From contig NZ_JFZG01000035.1 in the NCBI RefSeq assembly GCF_000607165.1, forward strand, positions 1-35,033: a stretch of 35,033 nucleotides of DNA. Reading direction: 5' to 3'. The first letter of the stretch is position 1; every line of letters begins with the position of its first letter. The notes under the pieces were generated by a model. That model was not told the origin of the DNA. It saw nothing but the letters and a program-made list of their open reading frames with translations, and did not search any database. Shown here piece by piece: positions 8,444-15,705 of this stretch. The translations under genes were made by a program, and so were the position numbers. The DNA is from Ralstonia pickettii. Its GTDB lineage: Bacteria > Pseudomonadota > Gammaproteobacteria > Burkholderiales > Burkholderiaceae.

Positions 8444-8797
8444 ATGAATACGTTGTTCGCAAAAACCTTTGGTGGCCTCTCTCGTGCTTACTACTTCCGC
8501 CATTTCCTGTTTGGCGTGATTTTTCCCGCGTTCATATTCCTCTTCGCGAGCAACGCCGGAAAACCGCTCCCCTACCAGATGGTTCTGTTCGCCCTCATCA
8601 GCACCGTGCTCTATCCATATGCCCGGTTCGTGTACGAAGGCGTGATGAACTTCATTCTCGGCAACAACGTCTTCTTCGTGAACGCAATCGTGATGCTGTT
8701 CGCCAAGTTCAGCACGATGCTGATCTGTTGGGCTTTCGCGATCTTCATTGCGCCGATCGGACTGGTGTATCTGTACCTCCGTCATAGCCGGGCGTAA
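8444..8797 (+). CDS. Small integral membrane protein, unknown function
   Basis: A 117-aa protein with about three hydrophobic helices: HFLFGVIFPAFIFLFAS, YQMVLFALISTVLYPYA and a long C-terminal stretch through MLICWAFAIFIAPIGLVYLYL. It ends in a short basic tail RHSRA. No family is recognised. It stands alone 90 bases before the TnsE-like gene, on the same strand. The start ATG at 8444 has no strong ribosome site. A role as a membrane effector or immunity protein for the neighbouring defence genes is possible but not supported by a motif. Confidence 0.6.
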   Translation: MNTLFAKTFGGLSRAYYFRHFLFGVIFPAFIFLFASNAGKPLPYQMVLFALISTVLYPYARFVYEGVMNFILGNNVFFVNAIVMLFAKFSTMLICWAFAIFIAPIGLVYLYLRHSRA

Positions 8798-8886
8798 GCA
8801 ACAGCCAGAAATTCGTCATCGGCGCTCGGCCGCGGCCAGGTAGATCCCCGTGCCGGGCGACGCTTTGACGATCAGATCAGGATCAC

Positions 8887-10569
8887 ATGTTCCGCATAAA
8901 CGCGTTTCCAAAAAGGGAAGGCCGTTGGCGCGTGGATTGGTTCGGCCCCATCGCCTTCCCCGATCGCATGGTGCGACGGCGCCATCCGTCCGTTCTGGTC
9001 TCCTTGTCCAAGGACAAGTGCCCTGAAGGCAGCAGTCGCTTATCGCTTCTCTCGCTCCGCGAAACCGAAAGGCAGCAGACCCGATGCTGGGTTTCAGTCG
9101 GAACCACAATGCTCCTGCGTATCGGCGACGTGTGGCGCGAACAGAGCTTGGAATCCCGTGCCGCTGACGAAGAACTGCATTGCGAGAACCTGGAGATCAG
9201 CCAGGACACCTGCGAGCTAGTAAAAGCTGGATCGAGCTTCGAAGACGGCAGTTTCATGCTGCCGCTCCATGAGCATGCTGGACATCGCGAGAACACGCAC
9301 TCCTATTGCGTTCGAGTCACCTTGCCAGACGGGAAGCTCCTTGTCGTGCCCTGCATGGAGTTGATCCGTTTCTACTTCGGCTCGTCCAGTGAGCTCCTCA
9401 ACAGGCTGTTCCACCCCCAACTCGATAGAGGGCATCTTTACACGGGGACGCCGGCAATAGATCGGCACAACCGGATGACGCTTCAACTTGCCGACCGTAT
9501 TCCGCGCGCAAGCGCCGAGGACGTCGCAAGAATCGCCGGCAGTCGGCTGGCATGGCGCGCGGCCAAAATGATTGGAGCCTCCTGCGTACGCGCCGCTCAG
9601 GCTCGCCAAGAGGTTTACCCGCAGACCCTATTTCCGTTCGAAGGAACGACAACACTGCGAGCCGCTGGGAAGTGGCTGTCGCGAGGCAATGATCCCAAAG
9701 GAACGTTCCTCGTCTATCAACTCCTGAGTTGCTCGCACCCGTTCCCCTTCAAGTCACTGCGGTTCCATGTGACGGGTGGAAAGAAAGCTCACACTACCGG
9801 AATGGTGCCCGATACCCCGCCACAGGAAGCACCGCCCACAGCCCGGAAAGCCAAGGAACCCGCCCAAGTCAGCCTGGAGGAGCATGACCCTTCGTCGCAG
9901 CTTGCTCCGGCTACGATGCCCGTGCGCGGCAATCGGCGATTCACCGACCTGGAAAACAAATACGTCTTCGCCGACCGAACAATAGCCGGACAAAAGCCTC
10001 GCGCTAGTGCCTCGTCCGGCGAACCGATCAACGAGCACGCGATCGGCGAACCGGGCTCCACAAAGCGCATCCGCGAAACACAGATCGTCGACGATGACAG
10101 CGAGATTCCAGACCCGCCGGCATTCCTCGAACACGCTGTCAAAGCGCTATCCACGCTGAATGATGCTTCCGTGCGAGTCCTGACGGCGAGCCGCGACGAT
10201 GGCTGGACCGTCCCGATGCCACTGATCTCAGACGAGGACGGTGTGCTGAACGAGCACCTCTTGATGCCTGAAGACAATCACCGGCTCAAGCGTGTAGCTG
10301 CCTTTGCTGTTTCCTCAAAGGAAGCATCCACGTTGCTCATGGTTCACGAAGCCAACCCGCCTATATCGTTTGCGGTTCCCTTGAAAAACCAGAGCGATGA
10401 AGCGATACAACGTGCAGTCCAGGCCGCGACGGGAGCATTCATCTCAGTACAGGACGGTGGCGACCATCGTGTGATGGCGTTGGAACACACGCAGGCCAGT
10501 ACTCCCGACGAACTGCGCTCCTGGATCTCAATGCAGCTATACCACGCAGCCATCGCGTATCTGCGGTGA
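8887..10569 (+). CDS. TnsE-like transposition/targeting protein (candidate)
   Basis: A 560-aa protein with AGGA five bases before the ATG. Its size and layout resemble Tn7 TnsE (about 538 aa). There is a beta-rich N-terminal half, then a P-x-x-EL-x-R-x-x-F element (VVPCMELIRFYFGSSSELL, ~150-170), and PFKSLRFHVTGG (~300) before a long polar, acidic and proline-rich linker. The C-terminal beta-rich domain starts near 410 and contains LLMVHEANPP. In Tn7, TnsE directs insertion into conjugal plasmids and lagging-strand DNA. The match rests on remembered TnsE features, not an alignment. Unlike in Tn7, the gene faces the tns operon and overlaps tniQ tail-to-tail by 33 bases. Confidence 0.5.
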   Translation: MFRINAFPKREGRWRVDWFGPIAFPDRMVRRRHPSVLVSLSKDKCPEGSSRLSLLSLRETERQQTRCWVSVGTTMLLRIGDVWREQSLESRAADEELHCENLEISQDTCELVKAGSSFEDGSFMLPLHEHAGHRENTHSYCVRVTLPDGKLLVVPCMELIRFYFGSSSELLNRLFHPQLDRGHLYTGTPAIDRHNRMTLQLADRIPRASAEDVARIAGSRLAWRAAKMIGASCVRAAQARQEVYPQTLFPFEGTTTLRAAGKWLSRGNDPKGTFLVYQLLSCSHPFPFKSLRFHVTGGKKAHTTGMVPDTPPQEAPPTARKAKEPAQVSLEEHDPSSQLAPATMPVRGNRRFTDLENKYVFADRTIAGQKPRASASSGEPINEHAIGEPGSTKRIRETQIVDDDSEIPDPPAFLEHAVKALSTLNDASVRVLTASRDDGWTVPMPLISDEDGVLNEHLLMPEDNHRLKRVAAFAVSSKEASTLLMVHEANPPISFAVPLKNQSDEAIQRAVQAATGAFISVQDGGDHRVMALEHTQASTPDELRSWISMQLYHAAIAYLR

Positions 10570-11598
10570 GCTGCTCATCGCAATTGGAAGCTCAGCGGGC
10601 AAGTCTCGACGCGCGTGAAGAGACGCCTCGCGCCGATACCCAGCCAAGATATCCTTAACAAAATGGTGGTGCAACGGAGCAGTGGGCTTGACAGGCTGCG
10701 CGTGCGCCTCGGGATCGTGCTGAAGCAGCCAAAGGGACCACAGCAATACTGCATGCCGAGCCAGTACAGATTGCAGTTCCAGCGCCGGCTTTCTGGTGCG
10801 CACAATCTCCAAGTCGGAGTAACCGAAGCGACAGGCTAGACAGTCACAGAGACGCGGCTTGACCTTGCACGACAACATCGTCACGGCCATAGCGTGCAAA
10901 CGATCCAACAGGTCTCGCGGGCCCGCGGCGCCCAACGAAGAGAGATCGCGCGTCAGTTGCTGCAGCTCGGAAAGGAGACCACTGCCTCGATCATCTACGT
11001 TGGGCGCCTCCGCCATCCGAAGATCGAAGTCGCAGTTGTGGCAATGGCAAATGCCATCGATCTCCGCGTGACACAAGTTTGTATCGACGCGCTGAACAAA
11101 CAAGCTCGCGCCACAACGGGGGCACCTATCGAGCAACAAACGCTGGTGCCGCTCACAGAATGTTTGCAGTGCGACTCGCCAGCAGCGGCGGAAGTACGGT
11201 CTTGGATCAGTCCTTAGACAGTACGGGCAAAACTGAAGACCTGGGCCAAGCCGGGCGCTTCGCGGCAGCTTGATCGAGATCACCCACGGAAGAATTCCAC
11301 CAACGTGGAACTCTGGATACAGCGTCCCTTCATAGAACCGCAGCGTCGTCTGACGAACTGCCTCCAACGGAGTCCCCGTGTGCAGTGCCAGCGACTCCAG
11401 AAGCCATTGTGGGCTGCGCCGGTCGATGTCCACTGTCAACACGCGTGCGTCAGCTCCGAGTGCCAGATTGCAGAATGACGTCAAACTCATTCCGTGGCCA
11501 TGCGCCAATCGAACAACCCAGCTCGACAGCAACTCGCCCGGTATCGGTTTATACCGAATCGGCCAGAGCAGCACGTTGGCGCATGACCAGGTTTTCAC
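10537..11598 (-). CDS. tniQ: TniQ/TnsD-family target-selection protein
   Basis: A 353-aa protein beginning with the TniQ signature region (PIPGELLSSWVVRLAHGHGMS). It carries zinc-ligand pairs C124/C127, C148/H151 and C159/C162 (FCPYC, FCERH, CPRC) and further Cys clusters CHCHNCD and CDCLAC. TniQ/TnsD proteins recognise the target or an adaptor and recruit TnsC. At 353 aa it is shorter than Tn7 TnsD (about 508 aa), so a site-specific DNA-binding C-terminus may be reduced. The ATG overlaps the tnsC stop (ATGA), placing it last in the operon. Its 3' end overlaps the convergent TnsE-like gene. It is the only TniQ in the element, so attachment-site choice probably rests on it. Confidence 0.9.
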   Translation of the reverse strand: MKTWSCANVLLWPIRYKPIPGELLSSWVVRLAHGHGMSLTSFCNLALGADARVLTVDIDRRSPQWLLESLALHTGTPLEAVRQTTLRFYEGTLYPEFHVGGILPWVISIKLPRSARLGPGLQFCPYCLRTDPRPYFRRCWRVALQTFCERHQRLLLDRCPRCGASLFVQRVDTNLCHAEIDGICHCHNCDFDLRMAEAPNVDDRGSGLLSELQQLTRDLSSLGAAGPRDLLDRLHAMAVTMLSCKVKPRLCDCLACRFGYSDLEIVRTRKPALELQSVLARHAVLLWSLWLLQHDPEAHAQPVKPTAPLHHHFVKDILAGYRREASLHARRDLPAELPIAMSSSPQIRDGCVV

Positions 11599-12500
11599 AG
11601 CCTTCGCCTGTAGGTCTTGCGCTTGGAGGGCGGCACCCAGTCCAATGCTTCGAGCTGCTTTTCGGTAATCGCTTCCTCGCCGGAACGGATAGCGTCAACC
11701 GCCGCCGTTTTCACGAGATCGAAGATGTCACCGAGAGTGGACTCGCTCTTCATATAGATCGCCTGCATCATCTCGGGGTAGTGCAGCCCTGATGGCTTGC
11801 GCAGCGGCGTCCGGCGCTCCAGCGTCTTCAGCAACGTCCCTAGCTGCCGGCCGGGCGTCCAACTGGGCATCTCGATCGGAACGAATCGACTCGACATCTG
11901 CGGATCGGCATTGAACGCGTTGTATGCCTCTTCGATCCCTGAGGCGACGATACTGACCTTCGCCTCATTGCTCAGGCTCTTGAGTGCGTTGCGAAACTCG
12001 CGTTGCTTGGTCAGGCCACCGGCAATTAGATGGTGGATCTCGTCGATGATGAGGATGCGCACATCCATCTCGCCAAAGAGGCGTTTGACCTGCGAGTACT
12101 TTTCATAGACTGGGGCCGTCGGCTTATATGGCGTCATCAGACTATCCATGATTCGACTGTAGAAGTCGGATAGGTCGGGCTTGGGTGGTGCGTCGACCAT
12201 CACCACCGGACACCGTGTTGCCTCGTGCTCGGGATCCACGTCGGGAAGATGTTGATCGCGGAATCGCTCAAGAATGGATGTCTTGCCGCTATATGACGGA
12301 CCAACAATCAGGTAACTCGGCATCCGCGTTACCTTTGGATAGTCGAGCAGATCCTCCAGCTTCTGGAGCGTGGTCGTCGCATGGTCGAGCTGTAGCCACG
12401 TGCCCTCCTGAATCTTCCGAATCCGATCCTTGGTTGGCAGGTCCAGGTACTCCTGTGCCTTTGGACTGAGGTGGCCATACTCAACCGTCGTGCTATTCAT
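11595..12500 (-). CDS. tnsC: TnsC/TniB AAA+ transposition regulator
   Basis: A 301-aa ATPase with Walker A GPSYSGKT (67-74) and Walker B ILIIDEIHHL (D153, E154). TnsC-family proteins form ATP-dependent filaments on target DNA and link TniQ to the TnsAB transposase. The length is that of the short TniB type rather than the ~555-aa TnsC of Tn7, so a long TnsA-contacting C-terminal extension is probably missing or reduced. The start overlaps the tnsB stop by 8 bases and the stop overlaps tniQ by 4, consistent with translational coupling and fixed stoichiometry. Confidence 0.92.
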   Translation of the reverse strand: MNSTTVEYGHLSPKAQEYLDLPTKDRIRKIQEGTWLQLDHATTTLQKLEDLLDYPKVTRMPSYLIVGPSYSGKTSILERFRDQHLPDVDPEHEATRCPVVMVDAPPKPDLSDFYSRIMDSLMTPYKPTAPVYEKYSQVKRLFGEMDVRILIIDEIHHLIAGGLTKQREFRNALKSLSNEAKVSIVASGIEEAYNAFNADPQMSSRFVPIEMPSWTPGRQLGTLLKTLERRTPLRKPSGLHYPEMMQAIYMKSESTLGDIFDLVKTAAVDAIRSGEEAITEKQLEALDWVPPSKRKTYRRRL

Positions 12501-14415
12501 CGTCGCTCAGTGCCTGAATATCGTCTGGGTCGTACCCACGGACTGCCGGCGCAAGCCTGGACGGCTCGATCTTCGAGGCCCGTGGCAGGTCTTTAGATTT
12601 TTGCGCGCGAGCTTTGTCCTGCTGTTTGCGCTGCTGCTCAGCACGACGTGCCGCCTTGCTTTTTTCAGCGGCAGCTTCTTCGAGTTCGCGCTGCCGCGCG
12701 ATCAGCGCAAACAAGTCCCGTTCGCTGTATTCCTTCATGCCCGCAGCCTTCGCTGCATTGTTGGCTGCACGTATCTCCCAGATGCTTGCCGGCGGCAAGC
12801 TCGAATCTCGATAGGGAATCGCCTGATACCGTTTGAGATCGGTATCGAAGAAGTACAACACGCTCATGTCGCGTGGGTCATAGCGGAACCGGAACTTCTT
12901 ACCTCGCTTCGGATTGTCAGGATCGCGTTCCCCAATCCACGGTCTCAAGACATCGTGGAAGTAGTGGATGTTGTCGTTGACAACTCCATCTCCTCGGATC
13001 GCTCGCTCCTCGAATGGCATGAAGTCGATGCGGACCTTCTCGGGATCGGCGACTATCGGTGGGATTCCACGGCCCATCTTTCCCCGTGTGCCGAGAATGC
13101 CTTCGGTCCATTTGGTCAGCGGCGTCGTGCCAATGCCCGCGTGAACGTCTCGATGATATCGAGCGAACATCAGGACAAGCCATTTCTCCAGCTCATCGAT
13201 AGTCATGCAGGCATTGCCCTCGGCGTCGTACTCTCCTTTCTGCTGGGGATTCGCGAACGTTGCCCCTTTGAGCTCTTTCAACTCCTCCGATACGGTGCCC
13301 ATGAGCCGCTCGATGTGCGCACCGTAGCGAGGCTGCTTTACCGGCCGGAGGTGAATATCGATGTGGTACTCCCTCGCAGCGACGGCCAGCATCTTGCCTC
13401 TGAATTCCTTGGCGTTGTCCATATGGAGTACGTCTATGGGGCCGCGGAAGGGCCACTCAATATCTCCGCACCCCAGCCGCGCCATCCATTCCCCCTTATC
13501 CAACATGGCGTGCGAGATGCACATGCCCGCGGACATCGCTGAAGGTGGATCCAGAGACAAGTACATGCCCAAACATGCGCGGCTGAAAACATCGATTGCC
13601 AAAGTGATCCAGGCCCGTCCGATCGACTTGCGGTGCTTGTCGTCCACGATGATGACGGGCAACAGAGTGTGATCGACCTGCACCATGGCAAGAGGCCACT
13701 CAGCATCCGGAATGGATCCCTTATTCACGCTAAATCGTTGCTCAGCGGCGCGGCGCCCCTCACGACGCTTGAGCGCTTCTTGTTCATCCAACCAACTTAG
13801 ATGCCGGTGTATCGTCGACTCGGCCGGAAGAGGCTCAAGCTCCGCGACATAGCACAGGCGGCGAATTTCCCTGGCCGCCTTCGCTACGGACGGCTTTTGC
13901 ATGGTCAGATAGTGCTCTTGAACGTAGTTGTCCAAGATCAGCTTCACTTCTGGCGCGAGGCGACTGCGCCCGCGGCCACCGCTCTTGCGCGTCGGTATTA
14001 GCGAAGACAGCTGTTCAGACGCAAGGTAGGTCCGCAGCCAGTTGTAGAGCGTCGCGATACTCACGTCTGCGTCGGCTGCCACAGCGACGTAGTCTGCTTT
14101 CTTTCGATTCCGCCGAAGAGCGAGCAGAGGACTAATGATGTCTAGGCGGCTTTGCGCCTCTTCCCAGTCGTCATCCGATACGTCTTCGAGGTCGATCTGG
14201 CCTTGGGGCTCGGGCGAGCCATCACTGCCTCTGAACGGAGGCTTGAGCGACCCTATGTTCAAAATGACAATCGCTCCCGACGCGTCCTCGCGTGCGAGAA
14301 CCTGGTCCAAGGCGGCGTAGCGGAGAATTGTGTATGCGCGCCCATCGTGACTGTAGCTGCTGCCCTTCTTAATCGGCAGAAGAGTCGGCGTCTTTCCTAA
14401 CGACTTGCTTGCCAT
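12493..14415 (-). CDS. tnsB: TnsB DDE transposase
   Basis: A 640-aa rve-type integrase/transposase. The catalytic triad is visible as D248 (MVQVDHTLL), D333 (LHMDNAKEF) and E369 (GAHIERLMG). Upstream, residues ~95-210 hold helix-turn-helix modules (DADVSIATLYNWLRTY, then ESTIHRHLSWLDE) that should bind the TAGCGAAG end repeats. After residue ~440 is a Mu-type C-terminal beta-barrel region, and the tail from ~560 is charged and coiled-coil-like. TnsB joins the 3' ends of the transposon to target DNA. It begins 2 bases after the tnsA stop, in the same operon. Confidence 0.95.
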   Translation of the reverse strand: MASKSLGKTPTLLPIKKGSSYSHDGRAYTILRYAALDQVLAREDASGAIVILNIGSLKPPFRGSDGSPEPQGQIDLEDVSDDDWEEAQSRLDIISPLLALRRNRKKADYVAVAADADVSIATLYNWLRTYLASEQLSSLIPTRKSGGRGRSRLAPEVKLILDNYVQEHYLTMQKPSVAKAAREIRRLCYVAELEPLPAESTIHRHLSWLDEQEALKRREGRRAAEQRFSVNKGSIPDAEWPLAMVQVDHTLLPVIIVDDKHRKSIGRAWITLAIDVFSRACLGMYLSLDPPSAMSAGMCISHAMLDKGEWMARLGCGDIEWPFRGPIDVLHMDNAKEFRGKMLAVAAREYHIDIHLRPVKQPRYGAHIERLMGTVSEELKELKGATFANPQQKGEYDAEGNACMTIDELEKWLVLMFARYHRDVHAGIGTTPLTKWTEGILGTRGKMGRGIPPIVADPEKVRIDFMPFEERAIRGDGVVNDNIHYFHDVLRPWIGERDPDNPKRGKKFRFRYDPRDMSVLYFFDTDLKRYQAIPYRDSSLPPASIWEIRAANNAAKAAGMKEYSERDLFALIARQRELEEAAAEKSKAARRAEQQRKQQDKARAQKSKDLPRASKIEPSRLAPAVRGYDPDDIQALSDDE

Positions 14416-14417
14416 GG

Positions 14418-15065
14418 CTAGCTCGGTAGAAATAGCTGCGTGCTATCCGTCAACGGAATCTGCAAGTCCGCTTGGATTTCGCCGTGAGCAACAAGATGCC
14501 AAAGCACGGGAATCAGGCCTGCGCGCATCTCTAAGGTGTCCGCCAAACTACCAAGTAGTGTCTCGGGGGTCGTTGGACTGTCCAGCCGGCGCATCGCAGC
14601 AAGCAAGCGCTCCACTGCGACCGGGTCCGCGGGCGTATGGCGATACCGATGCAGAAACTTCAGGTTTTGAACGTGCTGCGTCCGGATGTCGATCTCTGTT
14701 CGGGTAACGAAGACCCAGCCTCTCTCTTCGGCGACGACAGTTGCCGCTGCAAACTTCTCGCGATACGTCTCGGCGTGTCGATCAAGGTATTCCCGCTTCT
14801 TGATTTCCACCAATTCTGGAGACCGCTGATTGCCCGACGGAGAACAGCGGTAGGTCACCAGCAGATCTGGAACATAAACTCGGCCGCGAGACAGTGCAAT
14901 TTTGACCGGCTGACATTCGTACGATTCCACTTGGGGATCCGAGTCCAGCAGGAGCATGTACTCCTTCTCCAGAATCGACTCGAATTCAATGACCTCATCC
15001 GCCAGCGGGGAGGGATGACGTCCAGTGACAAAGAGGTAGTTCTTAGGGATCCGGCGCACCGGCAT
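14418..15065 (-). CDS. tnsA: TnsA endonuclease subunit of heteromeric transposase
   Basis: A 215-aa protein from the ATG at 15065, preferred over the GTG at 15086 because GGAG lies 6 bases upstream. The restriction-enzyme-like core is conserved: E33 in ESILEKEY, the QP pair at 52-53, D67 in YVPDLLV and E87-x-K89 in LVEIKKRE. These match the E, D and K catalytic residues of Tn7 TnsA, which cuts the 5' ends so that the element is excised. TnsA presence separates this element from the replicative Tn5053/Tn402 (TniA-TniB) family. The C-terminal domain (after ~110) likely contacts TnsC. It is the first gene of the tnsABC-tniQ operon. Confidence 0.93.
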   Translation of the reverse strand: MPVRRIPKNYLFVTGRHPSPLADEVIEFESILEKEYMLLLDSDPQVESYECQPVKIALSRGRVYVPDLLVTYRCSPSGNQRSPELVEIKKREYLDRHAETYREKFAAATVVAEERGWVFVTRTEIDIRTQHVQNLKFLHRYRHTPADPVAVERLLAAMRRLDSPTTPETLLGSLADTLEMRAGLIPVLWHLVAHGEIQADLQIPLTDSTQLFLPS

Positions 15066-15362
15066 AAAGCGCTCCACAAAGCACACATCCGTGGATTCTT
15101 GCTTTCCCCACCCTGACTTGTCGACCCTCCATCGCGAGGGGGCTCAATGCACTGAGCGCGTTTCAGTCTAGGTCGCTGAGAGCAACTTATGTAGTGCACA
15201 CACGGGGCCCTCCTGACTATCGATCGGGGGTGTAACGCACCGCGTTACCGATGGCGTTGCGGGCCGGCGGCAAGAAATCCCGCTCGCGTCACGCAGTCGG
15301 ACGTTTTCGCCGTCATATATGCAGAGGGCTACGTCCTTTGGTTCGGTGCAAATGTTGCTCCC
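15066..15362. other. Divergent control region between tnsA and the Ni/Co regulator
   Basis: No gene is seen. The tnsA leader, read leftward, contains a CCCTC-GCGATG-GAGGG hairpin at 15127-15142. A perfect dyad lies at 15232-15248. The tns promoter should lie here, but no convincing hexamer pair was found. Confidence 0.45.
15232..15248. promoter_or_regulatory. Dyad GTAACGC-ACC-GCGTTAC upstream of tnsA
   Basis: Perfect 7-base arms around 3 bases, 167 bases upstream of the tnsA start. This is a candidate operator controlling the transposition operon. No dedicated regulator gene is identifiable next to it. Confidence 0.4.
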
Positions 15363-15404
15363 TTGGCAGCCGAACTCAATGTAGTATACCCCCCTATAGT
15401 ATAT
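15363..15404 (+). promoter_or_regulatory. Promoter and RcnR/CsoR-type operator of the Ni/Co efflux operon
   Basis: TTGGCA (15363-15368) and TATACC (15385-15390) form a promoter with a 16-base spacer. The -10 lies within TAGTATA-CCCCCC-TATAGTA (15382-15401), an AT-flanked C6/G6 tract with imperfect dyad symmetry, typical of RcnR/FrmR/CsoR-family operators. Binding of apo-repressor would block the promoter, and metal would release it. The regulator gene starts 16 bases downstream of the C-tract flank, so the system is autoregulated. Confidence 0.75.
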
Positions 15405-15419
15405 TTAATGAGGTGATCG

Positions 15420-15698
15420 ATGAGCCACACCATCCGTGAGAAGCAGAAGCTACTCAACCGCGTTCGCCGGATTCGGGGCCAGCTGGATGCCATTGAGCGC
15501 GCACTGGAGGAGGAGCAAGGGTGCGCCCCCGTGCTCCAGCAGATCACGAGTTGCCGCGGCGCCATGAATGGCCTGCTGGCCGTCGTGCTGGAAGATCACA
15601 TACGCACCCACCTGACCGAGGTGGATGACGAACATGAACACGCCGAAGGCAGCGCCAAGGAGCAGCTGATCGAGGTCGTGCACAGCTATTTCAAATGA
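15420..15698 (+). CDS. dmeR: CsoR/RcnR-family nickel/cobalt-responsive repressor
   Basis: A 92-aa all-helical repressor with RVRRIRGQLDAIERALE and GCAPVLQQITSCRGAMNGL. Predicted metal ligands fall exactly at His3, Cys35, His60 and His64, the RcnR fingerprint for Ni(II)/Co(II). FrmR-type formaldehyde sensors have a different residue at 64, and CsoR copper sensors use a Cys/His/Cys set. Without metal it should bind the G/C-tract operator 15382-15401 just upstream. GAGG lies six bases before the ATG. The gene stops 7 bases before dmeF, so the pair forms one autoregulated transcript. Confidence 0.9.
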   Translation: MSHTIREKQKLLNRVRRIRGQLDAIERALEEEQGCAPVLQQITSCRGAMNGLLAVVLEDHIRTHLTEVDDEHEHAEGSAKEQLIEVVHSYFK

Positions 15699-15705
15699 GC
15701 CAGCC

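Noticed and set aside
12430-13542. 370-aa open frame on the plus strand
   Set aside because: It is antisense to tnsB, where the DDE residues are intact.
10537-15065. Assignment to the Tn5053/Tn402 (tniABQR) mercury-transposon family
   Set aside because: A TnsA endonuclease with intact catalytic residues is present, there is no serine resolvase, and the end repeats have a different sequence.
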